The notes: generated from the sequence alone by a model not told the origin. A DNA stretch of 64,000 nt from Heracleum sosnowskyi (GCA_030848705.1 CM061235.1:128758228-128822227); one strand, 5' to 3'; shown: positions 1 to 10,931, numbered from the stretch's first letter. Made by a program: numbers and translations.

Positions 1-411
1 TACCTAATAAACGAGATATGCATTTGAAGAGGTATTGTTCAACATGATATTATGTTTATCATATTTTTAAATTTTATTTAAATGATATGAAAATAATTTT
101 CACAATATCTGTTTATGTTGATATTTTATTATATAATAAATTTTAATTTCAATTTAATTCACAATTAAATGTACTAATTTTACATTTTTAAATATAATTT
201 AAACCGTAATTCAAGCAATGAGATCCGGTAAAATATTGGTTTTAAACTTACTAGTACAATTATAATAATGAAAAGCGAGTGTAATTTTATAATATTTTTT
301 TAAGAAATTTATTTATTTATATATTTAAAATATAGAAAAGTTGACTGAGATACACTTGGAGCATAATATACTTGAGAGGCTTGACTAGCTAAAATAAAGA
401 TCTCATTAGAT

Positions 412-788
412 AATTTCTTGTAGTTGACCATAATAATCAAGATTATTTTCGTGTGAACTGCCTTTGACAATAATACCGGAACTGGATGCGGATGTCGTCG
501 AAAATTTATATCCATTAACTTGACAAGTCTCCAAAGTCATGACTCTTAGTGATGGTCCTTCAAGCAAGTCCTTAAAATGAGGTCCCTCTGTCTCGTCATT
601 CTCAACCTAGTTATAAAAAAATTAATAAAACATGTAATGATAAAATCAAAACCGAGATTTAAATTTTGCTAAATGTAACAAATACCTTTTTTTAAGCCAA
701 GTTTTAAATCGAGTCTTGACAATACAATCTAAATCTTGAGGAGTTGTCCCCGGACGTTGTTTCATAACGCGATTTTGGTACCTTCTAA
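412..788 (-). pseudogene. C-terminal exons of the CACTA-1 transposase
   Basis: Two exon-like blocks continue the transposase on the minus strand. The first, about 690-786 after a TTTTAG acceptor, reads YQNRVMKQRPGTTPQDLDC and joins in phase to the end of the preceding exon. The second, about 412-610, reads EGPHFKDLLEGPSLRVMTLE and then GYKFSTTSASSSGIIVKGSS and LDYYGQLQEII, the DUF4216-like tail that follows DUF4218 in these transposases. A stop comes right after QEII, earlier than usual. Decay in the tail matches the nonsense codon upstream. Confidence 0.65.
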
Positions 789-855
789 AATATAGGAATA
801 GACAAATAATAGAAACGTGTAAATAACATAAAATAATGCAAATATGACTATATCA

Positions 856-3057
856 CTAAATTAGGACAAGATATAGGTACCTTAGGTAAGGTTGAACTTC
901 AGGAGAGTTTAAAATAACATATTCTTCTGCAAGCAGTCGTTCATCATCATCCATATATCTCGCTCTTTCTTTTCCAAGACATTCAATTGGATATCTAAAA
1001 ACTTCTAATTTATCATAATTTTGTACATCAAACAAAACTTCATTACGACGTACTTTATTATGAACCGAATCGGAGGCAAAATAAAGAGAACAAAAATTAA
1101 GAGCCTCTTCTTCCATATATCGTTCGGCAATTGAACCCTCAACTCTTGCTTTATTACCGACTTTTTGTTTTAATTTTCCCAACAAACGCTCAATTGGATA
1201 CATCCAAATCCAATGCCAATAAGCGGGCCCGGCTAGTTTGATTTCTTCCGCTAAAAGTACAACCAAGTGTTCCATCGAATCAAACCACGTTTGAGGAAAA
1301 ATTGTTTCCAACAAGCACAAAGCTCTAATAACCGATTTCGCCATTAGATCCAAATCGGTTCTTGTCACAACAGATTAGCACAAATCTTGAAAAAAATTTG
1401 AAATTGTCGTCAAGGCATCCACAATAGGCGTTGGTAGAAGCTCACGAATTGCAAGAGGCAACAATTTTTGAAGAAATATATGACAATCATGCGATTTGAA
1501 TCCAAAAAATTTACACTCATCAACATTGCAACAACGAGATATATTGGAAGAATAACCGTTTGGAAGTTTCAATGAGCAAATCCAATGACGCAAAAGTTTA
1601 AGTTGTTTTTTATTTAAGGAATACGATGCTTTTGGCATTTGTCCATTTTCATCGATCCAAAAATGACGCAACACATCAAAGTGTTTGCAATCCGACCTTG
1701 CTTTCTTGTGATCCTTTGATTTTGCCGCATTTACAATAGTAAAAAATATGTTTTCAAACACATTTTTTTCGGTATGCATGATATCAATTGAATATCGTAA
1801 AGTATGCGATGACCAATAAGGGAGTTCATAAAAAATTGGAACATGAGTCCAGTGATGCTCTTCCCCATAACCGACACTCCTTAACTTGGAATTAGTCTTT
1901 CCGGGTGGTGGAAAAATTATACCGTTAAGCAACTCCTTTACATCCTCCCCGGACAAACTACCACAAAACAATCTTCTTTCCTCATTATCAAACAAATTAC
2001 TTTTTTCGCGCAATGGATCATTTGGTTCAAGAAATATTCGGTTCGTGCCATAAAAACTACATTTTCCGGAATGTTTTAATTGAAACCCTTGCACACTTCC
2101 ACCACACACTTGACATCCCATTTTTCCTATACCCGACCACCCACTTATCATACTCATAGCGGGAAAGTCACTAATAGTCCACATAAGAGTCGCTCGCATT
2201 GTAAAATTTTGTTTTAAAGATTGGTCATATGTTTCCACTCCGGTATTCCACAATATCTTCAATTCATCAATGAGAGGCCTTAGACAAACATTAATATCTT
2301 TGCCGATACTATTCGGACCCGGAACTATATCGGTCATAAACATATAAGGCCTTTTCATACACATTGATGGTGGAAGATTATAGACAACAACCACCACGGG
2401 CCATACACTATATGTTTTCTTTCCGGTAGGGCCAAATGGGTTGAAACCATCGGTTGCAAGACCAAGCCTTATATTACGAACCTCAAGCAAACTATCAAAA
2501 GCTTTATTACTACAATTTGAATAGTTTTTGAATTCTAATAATTTTGCGGTCAAGCTTAATCTTGTATACTTTATATTGCCCGGATAAATAGGGACTCCAT
2601 TTTCAACAATTAACTCATAGAATTTTTTAGCACTATCATTTGGAGCTTCTTCTACATTACTAGTTCCCGTATCCGTGGTGTCATAATATTCATAATTTGC
2701 ACCGGCAAAATCATGTAACATAGCATTAAAATCAACCGGTTCTTCCACCCTTGGAGGTTCCCGATGATGTGATTTTCGACTCTCATTTCTTTGCACAACT
2801 TCTTCACCGTGCGATGTCCACATCGTATAACCTTCAAGCATCCCTTTAGATAGCAAATGAAATCTAATTTCATCAATGTCTAACCAATTCAAATTCTTAC
2901 AATTCTTACAAGGACACTTCATTTTACCATCCTCCTCCACTTTTTTCTCCTTTGCAAAATTTAAAAAAACCTCTACACCATTCCTATATTCGGGAGTTAA
3001 AGAAATTTTATCGCTTTGTATTTGATTACCTATCCAACTTCTATCCATATTTGCCAT
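856..3057 (-). pseudogene. TNP2-type CACTA transposase, N-terminal and catalytic part, with nonsense codon
   Basis: This is the transposase of CACTA-1. From the start at 3057 (MANMDRSWIG) there is an N-terminal transposase-associated domain in the first ~90 residues with a zinc-binding CPCKNCKN motif. The TNP2 transposase domain (about residues 150-450) follows, with family-typical LATDGFNPFG, YSVWPVVVVVYNLPPSMCMK and HWTHVPIFYELPYW. After residue 560 (FFQDLC) an in-frame TAA at 1375-1377 interrupts the protein. The same frame continues downstream into a DUF4218 domain (MEHLVVLLAEEIKLAGPAYW, MYPIERLLGKLK) until a splice-donor-like GT near 875. One nonsense mutation therefore separates two otherwise open halves. 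The mature protein would catalyse excision and insertion in the nucleus. This copy is probably inactive unless the stop is read through. Confidence 0.85.
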
Positions 3058-3329
3058 CTACATGATATATCTAAACAAATGATTTAACATTCACATATAA
3101 TTGTAAAAACACATACACATATACATTGAATTATAAACAAATTAATATATATAATCATAATTAAATACAAAAGAGAAAAAAGAAAACTTACATTATATGA
3201 TTTGTATCACTTCTTTTCTTTGTTTTCTTCAATCCTCTTCTTCTTTTCTCCTATCTTTCTTTTCTATGTTTTGTTTCATTTGAAGAAATGAGTGTTTTAA
3301 GACAAAAATAAAAATTAAGTAGCGTGACA

Positions 3330-3655
3330 TAACCAACCGACGGCGGTCGGTTTTAACATCCACACTAAACGACGCCGTTTTGCCTTAGCGCAGTACAAAA
3401 TAATTCAAATTTAAATATTTTTAATTCATTTTCGGGCCAACTGTCAATAACGGTCGGTTTTAACATTGCCATGTCAGCAACATAACCGACCGTTATTATA
3501 TGGTCGGTTTTGACTGTGCCACATCAACCAAAACGATGTCATTTTGTTTGTATCTACAGTCATAACAGACCGACTGACAGTCAGTCGGTTTCGATCCCTC
3601 CCGTTTTGCGTCGGTCGGTTTTGTACGGTCGGTTTTGTCCTGTTTCCTTATAGTG
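3330..3655. repeat. Subterminal repeats of CACTA-1
   Basis: Short motifs containing CCGACCG / CGGTCGGTTTT occur many times in both orientations between about 3340 and 3640, next to the terminus. In CACTA elements such arrays are the binding sites of the accessory DNA-binding protein. The motif differs from those of the other four CACTA elements here. Confidence 0.75.
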
Positions 3656-3746
3656 ATGTCTTCAGCTTTGTTCTTTGCAATAATTCGGATTGTTAAACTC
3701 TTGTGTTTGTAACATGAAGGCAGTATTTCACTGGTACAGAAATGCT

Positions 3747-4130
3747 TTTCAGCGTCGCACCTATAGCGTCGGTTCTTTAGAATGCCGTCACTTTTTCACG
3801 TTATTGGTGTCGGTTGCCAACTTAACCGACGCTGTAGGTGTGTGTGCAAGACCTTTGGCGTTGGTTTTTTACTCCACCGACGCTAATACAGGACCTTTGG
3901 CGTCGGTTTTTTACTTAACAGACGCTAGTACAGGACCTTTGGCGTCGATCTTTCGATTGCCGACGCCTTTAAGTATTTATAGTGTCGGTGTTTGATAGAA
4001 CCGACGCAATAGAAATGCTTTTATGTGTCGGTTTTGCAGAACTAACGCTTTAACCAACGCTTTTAAGAACTTCTAGTGTCGGTCTTTATTTCAACCGACG
4101 CTATAGCATCTTAGCAGTTTTGCTGTCGAT
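3747..4130. repeat. Left subterminal array of CACTA-2
   Basis: About a dozen copies of GCGTCGGT and its complement ACCGACGC alternate at 40-60-bp spacing, for example GGACCTTTGGCGTCGGTTTT repeated near 3891 and 3933. The array mirrors the right-end array at 11915-12275. It is an open frame for about 100 codons only by chance. Confidence 0.8.
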
Positions 4131-4154
4131 CTTATTTAGGTACGTATATTGTTT

Positions 4155-4320
4155 AGCTGAAGTTTTTTTTAAAGTGCAATTTGTTTTTTTATATTATATT
4201 TTATTAGGTGAAGATGCTGAATTTTTTTTATATATTATATTTTATTAGGTGAAGATGCTGAAGTTTTTTTTTAAGGTGAAATTTATTTTTTTATATTATA
4301 TTTTACTAGGTGAAAAAAGG
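4155..4320 (+). repeat. Short tandem repeat, ~55-60 bp unit
   Basis: The phrase TTAGGTGAAGATGCTGAA followed by a T run and ATATTATATTTTATTAGGTGAA repeats about three times with changes in the T-run length. No coding content. Confidence 0.6.
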
Positions 4321-4329
4321 TGCTTTGAG

Positions 4330-5270
4330 CATCGATTTTATATGGAGCGTTCGATTGTACATATTATATTTTATTTATCATAAAATAGGATTTGTATTTT
4401 AACTAAATCCTAACTCAATTTATTATTCAAAATTGAACTTGTAAAATAAAAAATATCTAAAAAAATTCTTAATAATATTCTCCATATAACAAATATTGAA
4501 AATTATATTTATTAAAAAATTTATATTCTTACTAGCTATGCAGTTTCAATTGATTATTTTCAATTATATAATAAATATTTTTATAATAAATTTAATTGAT
4601 TTTTACGAAATATGAAAATTATATTTCGTAGCAAAGTGATCAATTGTTGCTTGATAGTAAATCATTTCAATTTTTTTGACACGATTGAGAAATTATTATT
4701 TTAAAAAAAAAATAAATAAATACTATTACGAGGAACTTTTTGCGATTTTTCTATTTTTTTAAAATATTTACGAAAATACGTTTTGCAACTAAAATCAATG
4801 AAATGCATTTTTTTAACCATTTGTAACCAAATGCAATCCAATGTAACTTTTTTCGAAAAAAAAAGTAAAATTACTTTTTGCTGCATTTGAGGTTGATTTT
4901 GTTTGTGTTAAGTTGCATTTGGTAGCAAAATCGTATTTTTTGTTAAATTTCATAAAATTGTATTTTTACAAAATTTTAATAAAAACAAATGTTTTTTATA
5001 AAAAAATTGAAAAAGGGTATAAAAATGCCCCATTTTTTATTATTTTATTTTTTTAAGTACATTAAAAAGTATATAATATAAAAAGAAAATCTTAATAATT
5101 AACAATTTTGAACTTTATATAATTTACTAGCTTAAACCATTGCGATGCACGGATTGTTAATTGTTATTTTATTATTATTGTTTTAATTGTTATTGTTAAA
5201 AAAATAAGTAGGCATGTAAAAATAGCTAAACACTTTTAATTACTTAAAAACATTAAATAGATTTTAAAAT
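4330..5270. other. AT-rich filler within CACTA-2, possible foldback remnant
   Basis: No gene is visible. Between about 4690 and 5035 two arms rich in TTGCAACT / AGTTGCA and AAAATACG / CGTATTTT face each other. This resembles the Mutator-like foldback element at 29417-30117, but no clear ends or target duplication could be fixed. Confidence 0.35.
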
Positions 5271-6180
5271 AAATAAATAAGGGTTTGCTCGTTGAGTCTG
5301 CAGAATGTGGACATAGAAAGCGATTCGCTTAGTACAGTCCATGCTATCAATGGGGTTGTAGAGTCGCAGCTAGAGGTTGATGCGGTGTTTCAGGAATGTC
5401 GTAGTTATTTGAAAGATCGTAGGGATACGTTACTTTCATTTGTTAAAAAGCAAGCTAACAAGGTAACTCATCTAGTCGCTAGAGAGCCTTGTGAGGTCGA
5501 TTGCTTTATTGATTTTATTACTCCTCCATGTTCTGTGCTGGAGCATCTTGTAAGAGAAAGTTTGATGGTTTAATAATATAATCAAGTTTCAAAAAAAAAA
5601 AGGGTTTGCTCATTATATTTTTGGAAAATAAGGGTTTTAGTATGGAAAAATAAAAAATGTAACATATATTTAGTTTAAAAAGGTGAAAGCCCGTGATATT
5701 TTTGGAAAATGAGGTTTTAAAATTTAAAAATAGAAAAACAATGGATTTTAGTGAGAAAATAGAAAAAGTCCCGTGATATATTTAGAAAATGAGGGACTTT
5801 GTTAGAAAAAATCTATAATGTGTTTTAGCTGAAAAGGTAATTGGCATGGTTATAAATAAGTATTTGATTATTTATATTTTAATATTTTTAGTAATTGCAT
5901 TTGTTAGTAAAAATAAGTAGGCATGTTAAAGTAGGTAAACTTTTTAAAAAAATAATTATAATATTATGTTTAAAAATAAATAACTAAAGGTTTGTCCGTG
6001 ATATTTTTTGAAAATGAGGGGTTTTAGTAAGGAAAAATAGAAAAAAACTATTATGTTTTAGTTAAAAAAGATAATTGCCCATGATATATTTGAAAAAATA
6101 GGGGAATTTGTTAGAAAAAATAAAAAAAATAATGTATTTTAGGTGAAAAAGGTAATTGGTTATAAGTAGGTAATATTACT
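5205..6180 (+). repeat. Diverged tandem duplication within CACTA-2
   Basis: Two or more diverged units share the same order of phrases: GGCATGT.AAA.TAG, then GGTTTG(C/T)(T/C)C, then GATATTTTTGGAAAATGAGG, then GGAATTTGTTAGAAAAAAT, then GAAAAAGGTAATTGG. One unit spans about 5210-5850 (interrupted by the LINE tail), the next about 5925-6170. The LINE inserted after the duplication. Confidence 0.55.
5291..5601 (+). pseudogene. 5'-truncated LINE, RNase H tail only
   Basis: The reading frame 5292-5573 encodes the last ~93 residues of a plant LINE RNase H-like domain (DIESDSLSTVHAINGVVESQ, KKQANKVTHLVARE). It aligns by eye with the end of the LINE at 30382-31041 (KSDSLLSVQAINKDKQNQ, KKHANRVAHSLARL). 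The stop is followed by a short 3' end and a poly-A run (5591-5601). GGGTTTGCTC flanks the unit on both sides (5281-5290 and 5602-5611), a target-site duplication. It is therefore a complete insertion event of a severely 5'-truncated LINE copy, not a gene. Confidence 0.85.
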
Positions 6181-6539
6181 ATTTAATAATATATTTCTAT
6201 AAATAAGTAAGGTTAATTAAGTAAAAACACGAATTTAAGAAAGAACAATTAAGTAAAATCACAACGTACCATACCGACCGACCAAACTTTTAATGTTTCG
6301 TTTATTATATATTAGTATTGATATCCATAAATTAAATGCATGTCAAATTCAAAGATATTAATTACAATATAATCATTAAAATTTATAATTTTTTAATATT
6401 ACTAAGAAATTTAAAAGAAAAAAAATTAGGAAATTAGATTTTTCAAAAATTAGTCTTATTATCAATATTATTTTTTCGTAGCCATTCTTATATTTATTTT
6501 TATAAAATTATATTTTGTTGGGTACTTGGGACTGAGAAG

Positions 6540-7500
6540 TTAAACTAATTCAAATTAATAGTTTTACAAGGTCAAATAATTCATCGATGCTCGCATTGTC
6601 GCAGTTGTCTATCATAAAACTTCACCTCTCTTGCACGACGACTTTTGAATTTCTTAAATCAACCTGTTTCCACATGCCTTAATCGATCTGTTCAACAGGC
6701 CTTAGTTTTGGGTAATATCTCTGGCTTCAATTTTATAGGTAAAAACCCTAACTTTTGTTATCCCCTTTTATTATAGTTGTGTGTGTTTTGGTTAGATCAA
6801 CTGTAAATCTTTATCTATTTCTTGAAGTGGGGTTACTGATTTTTTCACAAAGAGTCTACTAATTGTGTCTATGTATGTATACGTTTGAGGATGAGGGTTC
6901 TTGGGGTTTGATCTGATAATGGGTTCGAGAAATTTTTGTGTCCTTAGGTGATTCAAGGAGATTGATAGAGGTTATGTTGGAGAAAATTGAGTATTGATTT
7001 GCTTGACTTTAAGGAGTTTTGAGCTTTTGGTGTTAGTATTGTATTTAGTTGAGGAGCAAGGGGCTGATATCCGTGTTAATCACAGGGTAGAAAGAAGAAG
7101 TAAAATTATTATTATATTTTCTTATGGATATTTTTTGTTTAGTACATATTTTACAATCAGTATTGAGTTTGTTAAAATTGATATGTCATATAGTGTTTTC
7201 ATTGGCACATATTTATAAACCACCCTGGAAATGGCTCGTATTTAATTTGCAAGCTAGTAAATAATTCGAGATAATATTTAACCATTAATTATTGCGCTGA
7301 ATGGAGAAATTAGGGGTTTAGATCGAATAAAATATGAATATATTATTGTAATTCTGATACGATTTTGTTCTATGTCCTGTCTCACTAATGGATACACCCG
7401 TTGTTCTAAAAGTAGATTTAATAGGCGAATTAGTCATTTAATAAATAGAATTGGGACATAGGAATCAACTATTATGATATGCTTTTAACTCACATGAACC
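6540..7500 (+). other. Promoter/5'-UTR-like stretch inside CACTA-2
   Basis: Composition changes here from AT-rich repeats to gene-like sequence: pyrimidine-rich leader, TAGGTAAAAACCCTAAC resembling a 5'-UTR donor site at about 6739, and a long T-rich intron-like segment. No protein domain is recognised. It may be a captured 5' gene end of unknown origin or the element's own promoter. Confidence 0.35.
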
Positions 7501-7794
7501 AAGATACCACTACTAGAAAAAGGTCAATAGACATCGCCCATATAACATCGGTTGTTGGGGCCACCGATGTAAAAGATCCTAATTAACACCAGTTTCAAAA
7601 TAACTGATGTCTTTGTATTGTTACAACATCAGATTAAATCCGAACCGATGTATAAACGTTTTCTTTAAAAACTTTTAACACCCGCTAATACTTCCCCCCT
7701 TATACCAAATGTTTTCCCTCTGCAATTTCCCCCCCTTAGCAAATTTTTCTTCCCCCCATTTTTTAGCTGTTGTACCCTTCTCCCCTAAATCATA

Positions 7795-8110
7795 TTACTA
7801 CAAAAGTAAAAACTGAAAAAAAAACCCTCTCTCTCTCTCTCTCGACCTCACACCTCTCTCTCGAGAACTGAAGAACCCTAATTCTTCACCCATTTTTCTT
7901 CTGTTTGTCTCTCAATCACGCACATATTCACATTCACAACCCTAATTCGAGCTACTAACACAGAAACCCTAAATCGAGCAAGACATTTCACGCAACCCTA
8001 ATTTGAGAAATTGATTTTTGATTCTCTTGAGGACGATACTCTCAAAGCCTATACAAGTTCTGATTGATCCCTATAACACGAATCGAGGTCTAATTTGTAA
8101 GTGTATTTCA
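7795..8110 (+). promoter_or_regulatory. Captured promoter/5'-UTR-like leader
   Basis: A CTCTCTCTCTCTC run is followed by several AACCCTAA and GAAACCCTAAATCGAG phrases typical of plant 5' leaders, and then a likely first donor near 8097 (TTTGTAAGTG). It stands just upstream of the DUF819 exons and in the same orientation, so it was probably captured with them. A transcript of the captured exons could start here. Confidence 0.45.
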
Positions 8111-8293
8111 ATTTTTTTTTTGTTGTTTGATTTCAGTTTTTGAACATATTAATTGGTGATTTTGACAAATTACTAGCACTACTCCAGGGACACCACTTCT
8201 CAACTCCGGTGATTTTGTTTTTATTTTTTACACTCTGTTTTCAAAATGGTGTTTTTTACACTCTGTTTTTAAAAATGGGCACATATATTTCAG

Positions 8294-9081
8294 TTGCAAC
8301 AACTGTTGGGACTGTTTTAGCTTTTCTGATAGTGCCAATGCGAGGACTTGGTCAGGATGGTTGGAAGATAGCAGCTGCATTGATGGGTAGACACATTGGG
8401 GGAGGTAATGCGTGAAAAACTATCTCTTGTGGGTTTCTTTTAAATTATTGCAAATATGTACATTACTTTGCTTTACTTGTATATTAATTCTATGATTTGT
8501 GTCAAGCCTTGCACTGAGTTGTATTAATTGTCGCGATTTTTTTTGTAGCTGTAAATTATGTTGCGATTGCTGAAGCCCTCGGGGTTTCCTGGTCAGTTTT
8601 AGCTGCTGGACTAGCTGCTGATAATGTTATCTGTGCAGTATAGCTGCTAATATTCCTCCTGAGGCGGCATCATCAACAGGTATGTGGTATTCTATTTTGA
8701 TCCACTTTGGCTATTATTAAAAGCAACATTTTTCTAGTATCGAAATCTGACAATTAAAAAACTCTATAAAGGGGATTCTTGTAAAGAAATGCTTTTATTA
8801 CAGTTTGCAGCTCTAACTGATTGTGGAACTGTTTGATAGATGTTGGAAATGATAATGAATCAAAATCCAACGGCCAGCTTCCTGTACTGAAGAGTGCTAC
8901 AGCTCTTGCAGTATCCTTCGCCATCTGCAAAACCGCCAATTTTCTCACTAATTATTTCAGAATTCAAGGTGGTAGTCTGCCAGCCATTACTGCAATTGTC
9001 GTAATTCTAGCAGCTGCATTACCAAAGAAGTTTGCCCAGCTTGCACCTTCTGGGGAGGCTATGGCAATGATTCTAATGCAG
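8294..9081 (+). pseudogene. DUF819 membrane protein, captured exons
   Basis: Three exons with consensus splice signals encode pieces of a plant DUF819 protein, a multi-pass, probably organelle-membrane protein of unknown function. Exon 8294-8404 reads FLIVPMRGLGQDGWKIAAAL. Exon 8549-8679 reads NYVAIAEALGVSWSVLAAGL. Exon 8840-9081 reads ALAVSFAICKTANF, GGSLPAITAIVVILAAALPK and FAQLAPSGEAMAMILMQ. Exon phases are compatible. A deletion near 8640 removes about ten residues and gives a TAG after NVICAV, so the frame is broken. Both the N-terminal and C-terminal parts of the usual protein are absent. This is a captured gene fragment, not a working gene. Confidence 0.85.
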
Positions 9082-9094
9082 GTGAAGTTTCTGT

Positions 9095-9547
9095 GTCACC
9101 CCAAAGTACAGCTTGAAGCCTCTTGTACCAAGATTGTCTGAACTCCTAGGAGCTGAGGTATGAGTTAACCCATAGGTTATCACAACTTTTAGTTGTGTGA
9201 TACATCATACTTGTATCTAAGATTGAGACTGTGTGTATATAGCTGGTTAATGTTCATTCCTTACCTTGATTGCTTGCATGTATCAGGTCAAGATGGCAGA
9301 TGACTGTATTGGCGAGGAAGTGGAGAAACTAGTCGCTGATATACCAGAAGGGGGTGTTCTTCTCCTCGAGAATGTGAGGTTCTACAAGGAAGAGGAGAAA
9401 AATGACCCTGAATTTGCAAAGAAACTAGCATCTCTTGCAGATTTATACGTTAATGATGCATTTGGCACTGCCCATCGAGCACATGCTTCCACTGAGGGTG
9501 TGGCAAAATATTTGAAGCCTGTTGTTGCTGGTTTCCTGATGCAGAAG
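9095..9547 (+). pseudogene. PGK (fragment): Phosphoglycerate kinase, captured exons
   Basis: Exon 9095-9157 reads VTPKYSLKPLVPRLSELLGA and ends at a GTATGA donor. Exon 9287-9547 follows a TATCAG acceptor and reads DDCIGEEVEKLVADIPEGGV, LLLENVRFYKEEEKNDPEFA and LYVNDAFGTAHRAHASTEGV. These are hallmark N-domain segments of plant PGK, the enzyme that makes ATP from 1,3-bisphosphoglycerate. Only about 108 of some 400 residues are present. The first exon begins only 13 bp after the DUF819 exon, with no intron between, so two different genes were joined inside the transposon. There is no stop within these exons. Whether the source was the plastid or the cytosolic copy cannot be told. Confidence 0.9.
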
Positions 9548-9970
9548 GTTTGTGATATGTAGCTTAACTGCTCATATGCAAAAGTGATATGTTGACCACT
9601 TCCAGCCAATTCCAGTGTACAGTGTTTTTGTTCATCGTATATCATTCAGAAATCTTGTTAACTATATCCTATTACCATCTTGTGGCGCACACAATCTATG
9701 TCAGTTCCTGATTGATTTTACAGTGACACCCACACTCTTATTTTTATAGTGAATTGTTAGATTATTGTGTTTGTTTGAGTAAAAACAACAATTTAAGAAC
9801 TTAGAATTAGTGGGACACAAGATCTGGTGGGATTTTATGCCCTTTGCCCGAAGATAACTTTTCTTACTAACAGAATATACTAAATTAGAATGGTTAGTAG
9901 CACCAAACATCTTGCCTCTAACTTATTTGGTGTAGGTTCATAATGTGACAAGGTTCTGATCTTTTGACAG

Positions 9971-10222
9971 GTTACTCAGTTATCTCCTTCTGTCCTAAAG
10001 TCTGAGGGTGTTCCAGTTTATCGAGTTGTTCAGCATTCTGGGGAGTTTGTTCTTACCTTCCCAAGGGCATACCATGCTGGATTCAATTGTGGCTTCAATT
10101 GTGCAGAGGCTGTCAATGTTGCTCCAATTGATTGGCTAGAGCATGGGCAATGTGCAGTGGAGCTCTACAGTAAGCAAAACCGCAAGACATCATTGTCTCA
10201 CGACAAATTGCTGTTAGAATAG
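9971..10222 (+). pseudogene. JmjC histone demethylase, captured exon (JMJ14/JMJ18-like)
   Basis: After a TTTTGACAG acceptor the frame reads VTQLSPSVLKSEGVPVYRVV, GEFVLTFPRAYHAGFNCGFN, CAEAVNVAPIDWLEHGQCAV and ends KTSLSHDKLLLE with TAG at 10220-10222. This is the C-terminal half of a plant KDM5-type JmjC domain, whose nuclear members remove methyl groups from histone H3 lysine 4. The His in AYHAGFNCGF corresponds to the distal iron-binding residue of the family. The rest of the enzyme (JmjN, first two iron ligands, zinc finger, FYR domains) is absent, so the fragment cannot be catalytic. It lies 424 bp after the PGK exons in the same orientation. Confidence 0.9.
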
Positions 10223-10554
10223 GCATGTTTTGACCTGATCGGTCTTGGTACTATTTTAAGGTGGATGTGGTAAGAATTTGTGGATGATTTATGGAATATG
10301 GAAAGTGGATGATTTTTGTAAATGATAGGTTATGGTAGATTGTATGTAAAGAGTTGGAATTGCATTGTCGGATGAAATTATGGCTAGGTGCCTTTATTTT
10401 TGTTGGATGATTTTTGTTGAATTTGGTATAGTTTGTTGAATTGGTTGAATGGTTTTTTTCATAGTTTGTTCTTGTTGTTTAGGCATGGATTTGGTATTTT
10501 ATGGTACTAAAATGGTATTCCATTATACATCAATTGCATGGAATAAAATAAACA

Positions 10555-10931
10555 AACTGATGTAATTTAAACATAGTAACATCGCTTTTTCTTTGTAACA
10601 AAATCTGCAACTGATGTCTTTGTTGTCTTAGACATCAGTTATTGATTGTATTAGCTATCTTAGACATCAGTTATAGACTGTATTCTTTATTATATTAGAC
10701 ATCAGTTACTGACTGTAGTCGTCGTTATCTTAGACATCAGTTACTGACTGATGCCATTTATATGTATATACATCAGTTGGTTGCCAAAAAACGATGTCAA
10801 AAGGTACTAAGACATCGGCTTAAAACCGATGTTAAAGACTTGGACCTTTCTCTACACCGACAAAGACATCGGTTGAAAAGTAGCCAGACATCGGTTTTTA
10901 GCCGATGTCTATTGACGTTTTTCTAGTAGTG
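10555..10931. repeat. Right subterminal repeats of CACTA-3
   Basis: TTAGACATCAGTTA followed by (T/C)(A/T)GACTGTA is repeated four times between about 10628 and 10752 with ~40-bp spacing. It is followed by inverted ACATCGGTT / AACCGATGT motifs up to the terminus. The same ACCGATGT motif occurs near the left end (7545-7650). Confidence 0.8.

Larger units (their letters stand above)
1..3655 (-). mobile_element. CACTA-1: CACTA (En/Spm) DNA transposon, one end in window
   Basis: One terminus is visible: read on the minus strand it starts CACTATAAGGAAACAGG at 3655, the form expected of CACTA ends. About 300 bp of subterminal sequence follows, full of the motif GGTCGGTTTT and its complement. The transposase remnant inside runs away from this end, as in En/Spm elements. 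The other terminus lies before base 1, so length and target-site duplication cannot be checked. Bases 3656-3658 (atg) would be one copy of the 3-bp duplication. Confidence 0.85.
7508..10931 (+). mobile_element. CACTA-3: gene-capturing (Pack-CACTA) element nested in CACTA-2
   Basis: The left end is CACTACTAGAAAAAGGTCAA (7508) and the right end is the complement of CACTACTAGAAAAACGTCAA (10931). TAC flanks both sides (7505-7507 and 10932-10934). Subterminal ACATCGG/ACATCAGTTA motifs lie at both ends. There is no transposase. Between the ends lie a promoter-like leader and exons from three unrelated plant genes, all on the plus strand: DUF819, phosphoglycerate kinase and a JmjC demethylase. This is the Pack-TIR arrangement known from Mutator and CACTA elements. 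Because it sits inside CACTA-2 it is the younger of the two. Confidence 0.9.

Noticed and set aside
3690..3995. 101-codon plus-strand frame
   Set aside because: Lies across the CACTA-2 terminus and its GCGTCGG array; the repeated SVFYLTDA phrases come from the DNA repeat.
8140..8415. 91-codon open frame starting MNILIGDFD
   Set aside because: Its first half is intron sequence. Only the part after the acceptor at 8293 matches DUF819.
9095..10222. A working PGK or demethylase gene
   Set aside because: Only fragments, of three different genes, bounded by CACTA ends; essential domains are missing.
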